A stretch of 64,000 nt of DNA, taken from positions 92,495 through 156,494 of the forward strand of contig CAYIZP010000001.1 of the NCBI GenBank assembly GCA_964367905.1. The letters are read 5' to 3'. Source of the DNA: CAUPWF01 sp964367905. Lineage in GTDB: Bacteria > Bacillota > Clostridia > Lachnospirales > Lachnospiraceae. Position numbers and translations under genes: made by a program. The notes beneath the pieces were generated by a model, which saw only the letters and a list, made by a program, of their open reading frames with translations, ran no database searches and had not been told where the DNA came from. Positions 53,238 through 62,270 of the stretch are shown here, piece after piece. How positions within the stretch are numbered: position 1 is the first letter of the stretch; every line of letters starts with the position of its first letter.

Positions 53238-54281
53238 ATGGAAGAAAACAAATCACAAGGAATAGGGTTTTTTGAAAAATACCTAACAGTATGGGTAGTG
53301 TTATGTATGGTGGCGGGGGTATTAATTGGTAAGTATTTGCCAGCTATACCAGATTTTTTAAATCAGTTTGAGTATGCGAATGTTTCGATTCCAATTGCCA
53401 TTTTAATTTGGCTAATGATTTATCCAATGATGTTAAAAGTGGATTTTCAGAGCGTCAAAGATGTAGGGAAGAACCCAAAAGGCTTGTTTGTGACATGGAT
53501 TACAAACTGGTTGATTAAGCCTTTTACAATGTTTGGAATCGCATGGGTATTCTTCTTTGTAGTGTTCCAAGGGTTTATCTCGCCAGAGCTAGCGACAGAC
53601 TATCTGGCTGGAGCAGTACTACTAGGAGCAGCGCCTTGTACTGCTATGGTGTTCGTATGGAGTCACCTAACAAAGGGGAATCCTGCATATACAGTTGTGC
53701 AGGTGGCGACAAATGATTTGATTATCTTAGTAGCATTTACACCGATTGTAGCATTATTGCTTGGAGTAAGTGGTGTAACAGTACCATGGGGAACATTGAT
53801 TCTATCGGTTGTATTATTTGTTGTGATTCCATTAGCAGGTGGCGTGATTACAAGAAGAGTAATTACAAAGAATAAAGGGCTAGAATATTTTGAGAAAACA
53901 TTTATTCCTAAGTTTTCTAATATTACAATCATAGGACTTTTGTTGACATTAACATTAATTTTCTCGTTCCAAGGAGATGTGATTCTAGAGAATCCAACAC
54001 ATATTCTTATGATTGCAGTGCCACTTGTGATTCAGACCTTCTTCATCTTCTTCATAGCATATATTGCAGCTAAGGTGTTGAAGTTACCACATAATGTAGC
54101 AGCACCAGCTGGAATGATTGGGGCGTCGAATTTCTTCGAACTTGCAGTAGCGGTAGCTATTTCATTGTTCGGTACAGATAGCCCAGTAGCACTTGCTACG
54201 ATTGTTGGAGTATTGGTGGAAGTACCAGTGATGTTAATCTTGGTAAAAATAGCGAATAAAACCACACATTGGTTCAAATAG
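53238..54281 (+). CDS. acr3: ACR3-family arsenite efflux permease
   Basis: A 347-residue protein with ten membrane helices. It carries the ACR3 signature with its essential cysteine (GAAPCTAMVFVWSHLTKGNP) and the glutamate of the SNFFELAVAVAISLFG helix. It extrudes As(III). The ATG at 53238 has AGAGGAAG upstream; an in-frame ATG at 53196 overlaps the upstream stop (TAATG) and lacks a ribosome site, but could be used by coupling. Confidence 0.92.
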   Translation: MEENKSQGIGFFEKYLTVWVVLCMVAGVLIGKYLPAIPDFLNQFEYANVSIPIAILIWLMIYPMMLKVDFQSVKDVGKNPKGLFVTWITNWLIKPFTMFGIAWVFFFVVFQGFISPELATDYLAGAVLLGAAPCTAMVFVWSHLTKGNPAYTVVQVATNDLIILVAFTPIVALLLGVSGVTVPWGTLILSVVLFVVIPLAGGVITRRVITKNKGLEYFEKTFIPKFSNITIIGLLLTLTLIFSFQGDVILENPTHILMIAVPLVIQTFFIFFIAYIAAKVLKLPHNVAAPAGMIGASNFFELAVAVAISLFGTDSPVALATIVGVLVEVPVMLILVKIANKTTHWFK

Positions 54282-54295
54282 GGACAGGGATTTTT

Positions 54296-54340
54296 TCATT
54301 GGGGACGTAGTTTTTTGTCAAAAAACTACGTCCCCAATGA
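54296..54340. repeat. REP/MITE-like palindrome
   Basis: A perfect 22-bp inverted repeat (54296-54317 with 54319-54340) around a single T: the arms carry GGGGACGTAG and its complement. A GGGACAGGGATTTTTT motif lies just upstream. Similar GGGGACRK...-type hairpins recur in many clostridial genomes, often linked to Y1 (REP-associated) transposases. It also acts as a plausible terminator after acr3. No transposase is in the window. Confidence 0.65.
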
Positions 54341-54349
54341 CGTTTATCC

Positions 54350-54378
54350 TTGAACATATGACTATGATTTGGTAATAT
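54350..54378 (+). promoter_or_regulatory. Promoter candidate for the Moco operon
   Basis: TTGAAC (54350-54355), 17 nt, then TAATAT (54373-54378), 38 nt upstream of the moeA ATG. It begins right after the REP-like palindrome. Confidence 0.45.
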
Positions 54379-54415
54379 GAACAGTGGATGATTAGAAAAG
54401 AAAGCGAGTATAGTG

Positions 54416-55654
54416 ATGTTTTTAGATACAGTGACTCTTGAAGAGGCATTTCGACTGCTTGTTCAGGAAATACCAAGATTAGAATTAGACACGGAAGAAG
54501 TTGATATATCGGAAGCCAAAGGAAGATACCTTGCAGAAGATATCATATCACAGGTGGATGTTCCACCATATGATAAGTCAACAGTAGATGGTTATGGCGT
54601 AGTTGCAGTGAACACATTTGGAGCTAGCGAGACGATTCCAACAATCCTAACGATTAATGGCGAGTGTGAGATGGGAAAGTTACCGACGGGAGATATCGAA
54701 GATGGTAGTTGCATGTATGTGCCTACAGGCGGCGCATTGCCTAGGGGATGTGATGGGGTGGTTATGATCGAAGATAGTGAGAAATATACCGATACTATGG
54801 TTGGTATTTGCAAGCCAATAGTAGTAGGTCAAAATGTGATACCTCAGGGTGAGGATGTGAAGTGTGGAGCAATCCTAGCTGAGAGAGGTCAACGGTTGAC
54901 ATTTTCCAGCCTGACGGCATTGAACGGAATTGGAAAGAAAAGAATCAAAGTATATAAGAAGCCTACGGTGGCAATTCTTTCCACAGGAGATGAGCTGCAG
55001 CCTTGTGGTGAAATCTTGCAGGAGGGTAAAATCTACGATATTAATTCCCCGGCTTTGAAGTTGCTATCTGAAAAAATCGGTTTAGAAGTGCAGTATTGTG
55101 ATATGGTGAAAGATGAGTTGAACTCATTAGCAGATGCAGTGAAAAAGGCCACGGATACTGCTGATATGGTCCTGCTATCAGGAGGAAGTTCCGCTGGAGA
55201 GAAAGACTACAGTGCACAATCCATTCGAAATCAAATAGATGGAGATGTATTCGTGCATGGGATTTCGGTAAAACCAGGTAAGCCTACCATATTAGGACGA
55301 GTTGGCAGGAAGCCAGTGTTCGCATTGCCAGGACATCCTGTTGCAGCAATCGTTATTTTTATGGAGCTTGTTAAACCATATGTCAAGAGTGTGATAAGTC
55401 ATGGATATGCAAGTGAAGATACAGAGAAGAAAATCTTCGCATATTTGACAGAAAACCTACATTCGGCACCAGGAAAGACAACATTTCAACCAGTGAAGCT
55501 CATTAGGAATTCAAGCGGTTATGAGGTAGAACCAATTTATGGGAAGTCTGGAAACATCAGTCTGTTACTAAAGGCGGATGGATATATCAAGATTGCTTCT
55601 AACCTAGAGGGGCTAGAGAGAGGTGATCAGGTTGCAGTCAGTCTCTTTGATTGA
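54416..55654 (+). CDS. moeA: Molybdopterin molybdenumtransferase MoeA
   Basis: A 412-residue MoeA. The N-terminal domain has VPPYDKSTVDGYGV (near residue 46), the usual substrate loop. The central MPT-binding domain carries STGDEL and LLSGGSSAGEKDYS, and the C-terminal beta domain follows PGHPVA. It inserts molybdate (or tungstate) into adenylated molybdopterin. The ATG at 54416 adjoins a GTG at 54413; the ribosome site is weak. It opens a molybdenum-cofactor block. Confidence 0.93.
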   Translation: MFLDTVTLEEAFRLLVQEIPRLELDTEEVDISEAKGRYLAEDIISQVDVPPYDKSTVDGYGVVAVNTFGASETIPTILTINGECEMGKLPTGDIEDGSCMYVPTGGALPRGCDGVVMIEDSEKYTDTMVGICKPIVVGQNVIPQGEDVKCGAILAERGQRLTFSSLTALNGIGKKRIKVYKKPTVAILSTGDELQPCGEILQEGKIYDINSPALKLLSEKIGLEVQYCDMVKDELNSLADAVKKATDTADMVLLSGGSSAGEKDYSAQSIRNQIDGDVFVHGISVKPGKPTILGRVGRKPVFALPGHPVAAIVIFMELVKPYVKSVISHGYASEDTEKKIFAYLTENLHSAPGKTTFQPVKLIRNSSGYEVEPIYGKSGNISLLLKADGYIKIASNLEGLERGDQVAVSLFD

Positions 55655-55715
55655 GGGAATTGCATAAAGATTAAAACAAGTGGATTTATACAAAGAGAAC
55701 ATCAAGGAGATAGAG

Positions 55716-57575
55716 ATGGAGAATAAAGTATATATAGAAAATAATAATAGTAGTGAAGCGTTTCAAGAATATTATGAAATGCTTCAATTCGATGTGTCGA
55801 GAAGAACAGAAATTATCAACACGGCAGATGCACTAGGGAGGATGACAGTGAAGCCGATCTATGCAAAGACCTCAGATCCTTGTTTCAATGCATCGGCGAT
55901 GGATGGTATTGCCGTGATTGCCAGTGAGATAGAGACAGCTGGAGATATGACTCCGCTTGTACTAAGCCAAGCAGATTATTGCTATGTGAACACAGGGGAT
56001 GTGGTCCATGCACCATTTGATAGTGTCATTATGATTGAAGACGTTACAAGATTAGAGGATGGATCGGTAAAGATTATTACGCCGAGTCATCCATGGCAAC
56101 ACGTCAGAATGGTTGGAGAAAGTGTCGTTCAAGAAGAAATGTTATTGACATCCAACCACAAGATACGTCCGATGGACATGGGGGCATTACTATCAGGTGG
56201 GGTGGATCAGATAGAGGTATATCAGAAGATAACAGTAGGAATTATCCCAACAGGGGCAGAATTGGTTAGCACACCAGCTGAACTGGAAGTGGGAAAATTG
56301 ATGGAGTATAATTCCAAAGTATTTTCTGGACTTTGTTGTGAATGTGGAGCGAAGCCAATTATTTATCCCATTGTCAAAGGTGAATTAGAAGAGTTGACAG
56401 CAGCAGTGGCAAAAGCGTGTGATGAGAATGACATTGTGATTATCAATGCAGGAAGTTCAGCAGGTACAAGAGATTTTTCTGCAAAAGCCATCGAAGAGTT
56501 GGGGAGAGTTCATACCCATGGGTTGGCGATAAAGCCTGGGAAACCAACCATACTAGGAAGCATAGGAGTGAAGCCTGTGATAGGGATTCCGGGATATCCG
56601 GTTTCAGCATATTTGGTTTTTGACAGATTTGTGCGACCTTTTTTGGAGAATAAGAAAAGAGAGTCTCTAGAGGCGAAGTTGACACGGCGAATTGTATCGA
56701 ACTTAAAATTCTGCGAATTTGTAAGAGTGACCTTAGCAAAAATAGAGGGAGAATATCTTGCAACACCGCTAGAACGTGGTGCAGCCTCTATTATGAGTCT
56801 TGTGAAAGCAGATGGATTAGTTATGATTGCAAGAAATAAAGAAGGGGTAGAATTAGGAGAGAGCGTGCAAGTGGAATTGATGCGTCCAAGGGGCGAAATC
56901 GACGAAACGTTAGTATTTATCGGAAGCCATGACTTGTTATTAGATGAAGTGTCCGATATCATGCCGATTAAATCAACCCATGTAGGAAGTATGGGTGGGA
57001 TTATGGCAATCAAACGTGGACTCTGCCACATTGCACCGATTCATGTGTTAGATGAAGTAGAGGGAACCTATAATGAAGAAATCGTAAAACAACTGCTTAG
57101 CGATGAATATGTGATTATCAAAGGGGTGTCCAGAGTACAAGGATTTATCACAAGAGAAAACACAGAAGTAACAGGTCTTGATGACATCATCGAGAAGAAT
57201 CTGTCTTTTGCCAATAGACAGAGAGGTTCAGGAACGAGAATTTTATTGGATTATCATCTAAAGCAAAAGGGTATTGATGGGAAAAAAATCTATGGATATG
57301 ACAAAGAATATAGCACACATATGGCGGTTGCAGCTGCCGTTCAGAGTAAAAGCGCGGATCTTGGGATAGGGGTATATTCAGCAGCGAAAGCACTAGGTCT
57401 TACTTTTATACCATTTAAAAATGAAGAATATGATTTTGTAGTGAAACGTTCAAATTTAGAATTGGAACAAGTGAAGAAATTCATACAGACAATCAAATCA
57501 GAGAGATTTAAACAAGTTTTAGGACGCCTAGGTGGCTATGAAACGAACCATGTAGGAGAGGTTTATGATAGATAA
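55716..57575 (+). CDS. MoeA fused to a binding-protein-like domain
   Basis: A 619-residue protein. Residues 1-390 are a second MoeA with altered loops (NASAMDGIAV; NAGSSAGTRDFS; PGYPVS). Residues about 400-610 are a PBP_like (type 2 periplasmic-binding fold) domain without a signal peptide, starting VFIGSHDLLLDEVSDI, so it would act in the cytoplasm. Such fusions are common in Clostridia; the extra domain may bind oxyanion or a ligand. The start at 55716 follows AAGGAGATAG. The 3' end overlaps moaA by 11 bp. Confidence 0.88.
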   Translation: MENKVYIENNNSSEAFQEYYEMLQFDVSRRTEIINTADALGRMTVKPIYAKTSDPCFNASAMDGIAVIASEIETAGDMTPLVLSQADYCYVNTGDVVHAPFDSVIMIEDVTRLEDGSVKIITPSHPWQHVRMVGESVVQEEMLLTSNHKIRPMDMGALLSGGVDQIEVYQKITVGIIPTGAELVSTPAELEVGKLMEYNSKVFSGLCCECGAKPIIYPIVKGELEELTAAVAKACDENDIVIINAGSSAGTRDFSAKAIEELGRVHTHGLAIKPGKPTILGSIGVKPVIGIPGYPVSAYLVFDRFVRPFLENKKRESLEAKLTRRIVSNLKFCEFVRVTLAKIEGEYLATPLERGAASIMSLVKADGLVMIARNKEGVELGESVQVELMRPRGEIDETLVFIGSHDLLLDEVSDIMPIKSTHVGSMGGIMAIKRGLCHIAPIHVLDEVEGTYNEEIVKQLLSDEYVIIKGVSRVQGFITRENTEVTGLDDIIEKNLSFANRQRGSGTRILLDYHLKQKGIDGKKIYGYDKEYSTHMAVAAAVQSKSADLGIGVYSAAKALGLTFIPFKNEEYDFVVKRSNLELEQVKKFIQTIKSERFKQVLGRLGGYETNHVGEVYDR

Positions 57576-58521
57576 TTATAAGAGAACAATTAATTATGCA
57601 CGCATTTCATTGACAGACCGATGCAATATGAGATGCAAGTATTGCATGCCGCAAGGCGGTGTAGATAAAAAAGAATGTAGACAGATTATCTCCATGGAAA
57701 AAATCTGGGAATTATGTAAAGTTTTAAAAGAGTTGGGAGTAGAAAAAATTCGATTCACAGGAGGCGAACCTCTTGTAAGGAAGGGCGCCTTAGAGTTTAT
57801 TGAGCGAGTGTGCGAATCTGGTATGTTTAAAAATGTCTCGATTACGACTAATGGTACGTACTTAAAACAATATGCCTTGCGTCTGAAGAAGGCGGGGATT
57901 CGGGGAATTAACGTGAGTTTGGATACTGTGGACCCTGAACTCTATAGAGAGCTTACACGGGGACATGAGGTAGAAGAGGTCCTAGAAGGGATTGAAGAAG
58001 CCATTACTGTAGGCATTGAGAAGATCAAGATTAACGCAGTTCTGACAGACCTACAGACTCCAGAGCAAATCAGAGCGCTTTGTGACTATTCGGTCAAGCA
58101 CGCAATAGATGTTCGATTCATTGAATTGATGCCAATCGGGTCTTGTGCCGAGTGGGCGCAGGAGCATTTTGTGTCTTCGAGAAAATTGTTAGAAATGTTG
58201 CCAGATTTAACTCTAGCGGAGAAGGAAGACCCATCCTCACCCGCTACATTGTATAAGCTTCCAGGAGCCTTAGGGCATGTAGGCATTATTACTCCAATTA
58301 CCTGTGAATTTTGTAGTACATGTAACAGAATTAGAATGACAGCCGAGGGCAAGATAAAACCATGTCTTCATACAGATGAAGAATATGATATTTGGAATGT
58401 GGCAGATAATCCAAAATTGCTTAGAGCGACTATTGAATCTGCGATTATAGAAAAACCAGAGCGACATCAACTGCAGGAGCAGCAGTTTATTGCAAAAGAT
58501 ATGAAGAGAATTGGAGGATAG
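57565..58521 (+). CDS. moaA: GTP 3',8-cyclase MoaA
   Basis: A 318-residue radical-SAM enzyme that starts molybdopterin synthesis from GTP. The N-terminal cluster ligands are C20, C24 and C27 (CNMRCKYC). The second cluster motif is FCSTCNRIRMTAEGKIKPC (C-x2-C-x13-C), and the protein ends in the functional GG. The 3' end sits 8 nt from moaC, its pathway partner. Confidence 0.96.
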   Translation: MIDNYKRTINYARISLTDRCNMRCKYCMPQGGVDKKECRQIISMEKIWELCKVLKELGVEKIRFTGGEPLVRKGALEFIERVCESGMFKNVSITTNGTYLKQYALRLKKAGIRGINVSLDTVDPELYRELTRGHEVEEVLEGIEEAITVGIEKIKINAVLTDLQTPEQIRALCDYSVKHAIDVRFIELMPIGSCAEWAQEHFVSSRKLLEMLPDLTLAEKEDPSSPATLYKLPGALGHVGIITPITCEFCSTCNRIRMTAEGKIKPCLHTDEEYDIWNVADNPKLLRATIESAIIEKPERHQLQEQQFIAKDMKRIGG

Positions 58522-58529
58522 GGAGAAGA

Positions 58530-59003
58530 ATGGAATTTACTCATTTTAATGAAGAAGGACGAGCAAAGATGGTAGATGTCTCTGAGAAGAATGAGACCAA
58601 GCGAGTTGCAATTGCATCGGCTAAGGTGAAGATGAGCGACCTTACCTTAGAGATGATTAAGGGTGGGAAGATGAAGAAGGGGGATGTTCTGTCTGTAGCG
58701 CAAATTGCAGGAATCATGGCAGCGAAAAAGACGCAAGACATTATCCCCATGTGTCACAATATTTTCTTAACGGGATGTGATATTACATTTTCTTACCTAG
58801 AAGATGGTGTAGAAATCTTGGCCACTGTGAAAACAAAAGGACAGACTGGTGTTGAGATGGAGGCGCTGACAGCTGCCAGTGCAGCAGCGCTTACCATATA
58901 TGATATGTGTAAGGCTGTGGATAAGGAAATGGTGATATATGATGTAATGCTCCTTCGAAAAGAAGGTGGAAAAAGTGGATTATTTGTAAGAGAGGAAGAA
59001 TAG
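58530..59003 (+). CDS. moaC: Cyclic pyranopterin monophosphate synthase MoaC
   Basis: A 157-residue enzyme that converts the MoaA product to cPMP. It has IPMCHNIFLTG and the conserved lysine-rich TVKTKGQTGVEMEALTAAS loop with YDMCKAVDKEM. It follows moaA. GGAGAAG precedes the ATG. Confidence 0.96.
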   Translation: MEFTHFNEEGRAKMVDVSEKNETKRVAIASAKVKMSDLTLEMIKGGKMKKGDVLSVAQIAGIMAAKKTQDIIPMCHNIFLTGCDITFSYLEDGVEILATVKTKGQTGVEMEALTAASAAALTIYDMCKAVDKEMVIYDVMLLRKEGGKSGLFVREEE

Positions 59004-59007
59004 AAAA

Positions 59008-59442
59008 ATGGCAAAAGTATTATCAGTAAATATTAGTGAGAAAAAAGGGGTAATTAAGCAACCAGTAACGAAAGTAACTATGATTGAGGATTTTGGAATT
59101 GAAGGAGATGCTCATGCAGGCAAAGGAATTCGCCAAGTGAGTTATCTTGCAAAGGAAAGTGCGGACAAGATGACTGCAATGGGAGTCAAAGGACTATGTA
59201 GTGGGAAGTTTGCAGAAAACGTGACCACAGAGGGAATTGTTTTGCATTCACTACCAGTTGGAACCAGATTACAAATCGGAGATACGATCCAAGAAGTTTC
59301 TAAGATTGGGAAAGAATGTCACCATGGTTGTGCGATCAAACAACAGGTGGGAACTTGTATCATGCCAACCGAGGGGATCTTCACAAAAGTCATCCAAGGT
59401 GGAACAGTAAAAGAAGGCGATGAAATTATCATATTGTCATAA
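59008..59442 (+). CDS. MOSC-domain protein
   Basis: A 144-residue single MOSC domain (GIEGDAHAGKG near residue 31, RQVSYLA, and a conserved cysteine in ECHHGCAIKQQVGTCIM). Related MOSC proteins act in sulphur carriage to molybdenum enzymes or in late Moco handling. It starts 5 nt after moaC, so it is part of the same operon. The exact role is unknown. Confidence 0.85.
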   Translation: MAKVLSVNISEKKGVIKQPVTKVTMIEDFGIEGDAHAGKGIRQVSYLAKESADKMTAMGVKGLCSGKFAENVTTEGIVLHSLPVGTRLQIGDTIQEVSKIGKECHHGCAIKQQVGTCIMPTEGIFTKVIQGGTVKEGDEIIILS

Positions 59443-59444
59443 AC

Positions 59445-59484
59445 TGATACAAGGGACAAAGTGCACAGCAATCTGTCTGTATCA
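59445..59484 (+). other. Hairpin between MOSC and TiaS-like genes
   Basis: TGATACA (59445-59451) pairs with TGTATCA (59478-59484) and GACA (59455-59458) with TGTC (59474-59477), leaving a 3-nt bulge and a 15-nt loop. No U-run follows, so readthrough into the next gene is likely. It lies in a 103-nt gap, the only sizeable one in this operon. Confidence 0.45.
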
Positions 59485-59545
59485 TGATTGAAACGAGCAT
59501 TTGTTAGGCAAAACATGAATCGTACACAAGAAAAAGAGGTGAGTT

Positions 59546-60433
59546 ATGGAATACAATTACGTAATCGGAATCGATGATACAGATGCAATTGGAACCAAGG
59601 GTACAGGGGCAATTGCGTCAGAAATCATAGAAATGATTGAGGAGAAACAATGGGGAACATGTCATCAGGTGACAAGACATCAACTTTTGATTCACCCTGA
59701 TATCGCGTATACGTCGCATAACAGTGCCATGATTTTCACAGCGCAGTTGGATGAAAGCAAAGAAGAAGAGATGATTCGATGTGTGGTGGAGTATTTGCAG
59801 AAAGAATCTGCAGAAGGCTCCGATCCAGGTTTTTGCGTATTAAACCGAAATCGATGTATTGATGTTCAGAAAATCATAGAGTTTGGTTATCTTGCGAAGA
59901 ATAAAGTGGTAACGAAGAGCTTGGCATATCAATGTGCAAAGGAGCAAGAGGTATATCTATCAGAGCATGGTGGAGAAGGAATTGGAGTCATTGGAGCACT
60001 CGCGGGGGTTGGGCTTCGATTGAGTGGAAATGATGGAGAGATGAAGGGTGGAATCGGCAGGCTGAAGGCGGGCACGACTATTCAGGTAGAAGCAGTATTG
60101 GAGCACCCAGCAGTCAGTGCAGTCCTTGATGTAGAGAATAAGAATCCAGTAGATGCAAAAGATGTGATCTATATCGGTTGGAAATTAAAACCGATCCTAT
60201 ATATGGGTGAATTTGTTGTGATGGTGACAAGAGCCCAAGAGGAGGGCGTATGGAATGCGTTGGAAAAGGAAGCTATGCGAGAGTATGGGAACAATCGAGC
60301 AGATATTAGCATCTGTGAATTCTACAAAGAAGATGTTGTCGAAGAATTGATTTACAGCGAGACAGAGAATTGTTTGAACTGTATCTATAGAAGGTGGACA
60401 AAGGATGCGTTCACTTGCGAGTATAAAAGATGA
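59546..60433 (+). CDS. TiaS-like GIDDTD-family protein
   Basis: A 295-residue cytoplasmic protein. The N-terminal GIDDTDAIGTKGTG (residues 8-21) is the ATP/aspartate motif of TiaS, the archaeal enzyme that attaches agmatine to tRNA-Ile2 cytidine. The OB-fold, Zn-ribbon and TCKD parts of full TiaS (over 400 residues) are missing; a C-terminal CLNC...CEYK cluster could bind metal. The bacterial role is unassigned. It overlaps the ABC permease by 4 nt. Confidence 0.72.
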   Translation: MEYNYVIGIDDTDAIGTKGTGAIASEIIEMIEEKQWGTCHQVTRHQLLIHPDIAYTSHNSAMIFTAQLDESKEEEMIRCVVEYLQKESAEGSDPGFCVLNRNRCIDVQKIIEFGYLAKNKVVTKSLAYQCAKEQEVYLSEHGGEGIGVIGALAGVGLRLSGNDGEMKGGIGRLKAGTTIQVEAVLEHPAVSAVLDVENKNPVDAKDVIYIGWKLKPILYMGEFVVMVTRAQEEGVWNALEKEAMREYGNNRADISICEFYKEDVVEELIYSETENCLNCIYRRWTKDAFTCEYKR

Positions 60434-61434
60434 TGAAAAAAATAAGAACAAGAGAATATGTATTGACAACGGGAATGATTTTTCTTCCTGTTGTTTGTAT
60501 ATTTGTCAGTTTGTTTCTGGGAAATTACTCCTTAGGAATTCAAGAAGTCTTCTCTATTTTATTTCAACCAGGGGAGAATGACTTTGCAGAACTGACCGTA
60601 GTATGGCAACTGCGACTGCCAAGAGCTGTCATTGCAGCATTCACAGGGGCGGCACTTTCAGTGGCGGGAGCAGTCTTCCAAGGGATTTTTCGAAACCCAA
60701 TCGTAAACTCAAGTTTATTGGGGGTGTCCAATGGTGCGGGGCTTGGGGCCTGTATCGCGATTGTGCTACTCGGTGGCGGTGTTATGATTTATCCACTTGC
60801 ATTTGGATTCGCAATCTTAGCGGTTGTGTTGGCATATCTCATTGCACAAGTGTGTGGAAATGCACAGAACATCACCTTGATCTTAGGGGGTGTCATTGTA
60901 TCAAACTTATTCAGTGCGTTGATTTCTATTTTAAAATATATGGCAGATCCTTATAGTCAATTACCGAGTATTACATTCTGGTTTATGGGAAGTTTTGCAA
61001 CTGTGGGATACCAACATTTTATTGCATTGATTCCTATGGTCATTGGTTTTATTGGAATCTTTGCACTCCGGTGGCAGGTCAATGTGTTATCCATGGGAGA
61101 TAAGGAGGCACTGGCGCTTGGGGTGGATGTAAGGCTGTGTAAGGGAATTCTCATTGCCTGTGCAACCCTAGTGACGGCTTCTGCTGTATGTGTAAGTGGA
61201 TCCATCGGGTGGGTGGGTCTTATCATTCCACACATTGCAAGGATGATGTATAGCAATGATAATGTAAAATTAATTCCGCTGTCGGCATCTCTTGGAGCGA
61301 GTTTTATGGTGATAATTGATCTGATTGCAAGAAATATCAGTACCTACGAAGTTCCAGTTGGGATATTGACATCGATCATTGGAGCACCATTCTTCGTGTA
61401 TATTCTAAAAACTACGAAAGGGGGACGCTGGTAA
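60430..61434 (+). CDS. FecCD-type ABC importer permease
   Basis: A 334-residue permease with about ten membrane helices and the family motifs (LRLPRAVIAAFTGAALSVAGAVFQGIFRNPI; GSIGWVGLIIPHIARM). This is the type II importer class used for ferric siderophores, cobalamin and, in MolBC systems, molybdate/tungstate. It overlaps the upstream gene (ATGA) and shares a base with the ATPase gene. Confidence 0.93.
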   Translation: MMKKIRTREYVLTTGMIFLPVVCIFVSLFLGNYSLGIQEVFSILFQPGENDFAELTVVWQLRLPRAVIAAFTGAALSVAGAVFQGIFRNPIVNSSLLGVSNGAGLGACIAIVLLGGGVMIYPLAFGFAILAVVLAYLIAQVCGNAQNITLILGGVIVSNLFSALISILKYMADPYSQLPSITFWFMGSFATVGYQHFIALIPMVIGFIGIFALRWQVNVLSMGDKEALALGVDVRLCKGILIACATLVTASAVCVSGSIGWVGLIIPHIARMMYSNDNVKLIPLSASLGASFMVIIDLIARNISTYEVPVGILTSIIGAPFFVYILKTTKGGRW

Positions 61435-62270
61435 TGGCATCGATTATTTCAATTAGTGATTTGTATTATGCTTACCCGAACGAAGAGGTGCTACAAGGGG
61501 TTGATCTTCAAGTGGCACGGGGAGAAGTTGTGTGTCTAATGGGGGCAAACGGCTGTGGAAAAACAACATTATTAGATAATATCTTACGAGTACATAAGCC
61601 GAAATCTGGAACAATCCAATTATATGATAAGGACATTTCTGAGTATAAGCGGAAGGATATTGCTCAGCGAATTGCTTATATTCCACAGATTCACAACACA
61701 ACATTTCCCTATCTGGTTCGAGAAATTGTTGCAATGGGAAGGACGAGCCATGCTCATGTCATGGGTAGATCGAGTGAGGAAGACCTAGAGATTTCCTTAG
61801 AGTCCTTACGCCAAGTTGGGATGCTAGAGTATGCAGAAAGATCCTACACTCAATTATCAGGTGGGGAAGTGAAACTAGTGATGCTTGCAAGGGCATTAGC
61901 ACAGAGGGCAGCTATTATCTTGATGGATGAGCCTACGGCGCATCTAGATATGCGAAATGAATTATTATTTCTCCAAGTTACCAAAGACCTAGTTAAGAAA
62001 GAACAGATTAGTGTAATTATTGCGACTCATGATCCAGAGCATGCATTCTACTTTGAGGGATGCGGTCTGCCAACGAGGGCAGTGATGCTGAAACATGGCA
62101 AGATTATGGCAGTAGGTAAACCGAGCGAGATATTGAATGAGGAAACTATAGCAAAAACATACGCAGTGAAAGTAAGAATTATGGAAGCCATAGATGGAGA
62201 TAGTAGGGTTAACAAAAGCATTTATTTGCAACATACATTGAAGGAGGATAACAGTGAAAAAGGTTTATAG
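61434..62270 (+). CDS. ABC importer ATPase (FepC/MolC-like)
   Basis: A 278-residue ATPase. It carries Walker A GANGCGKTT, signature LSGGEVKLVMLARAL (normally LSGGEQQ) and Walker B IILMDEPTAHLD. It powers the FecCD-type permease. The 3' end overlaps the binding-protein gene by 17 bp. Confidence 0.93.
   Translation: MASIISISDLYYAYPNEEVLQGVDLQVARGEVVCLMGANGCGKTTLLDNILRVHKPKSGTIQLYDKDISEYKRKDIAQRIAYIPQIHNTTFPYLVREIVAMGRTSHAHVMGRSSEEDLEISLESLRQVGMLEYAERSYTQLSGGEVKLVMLARALAQRAAIILMDEPTAHLDMRNELLFLQVTKDLVKKEQISVIIATHDPEHAFYFEGCGLPTRAVMLKHGKIMAVGKPSEILNEETIAKTYAVKVRIMEAIDGDSRVNKSIYLQHTLKEDNSEKGL

Noticed and set aside
54282..54415. A Moco riboswitch upstream of moeA
   Set aside because: The gap is mostly the REP-like palindrome and a promoter; no multi-stem structure of the Moco motif is recognised.
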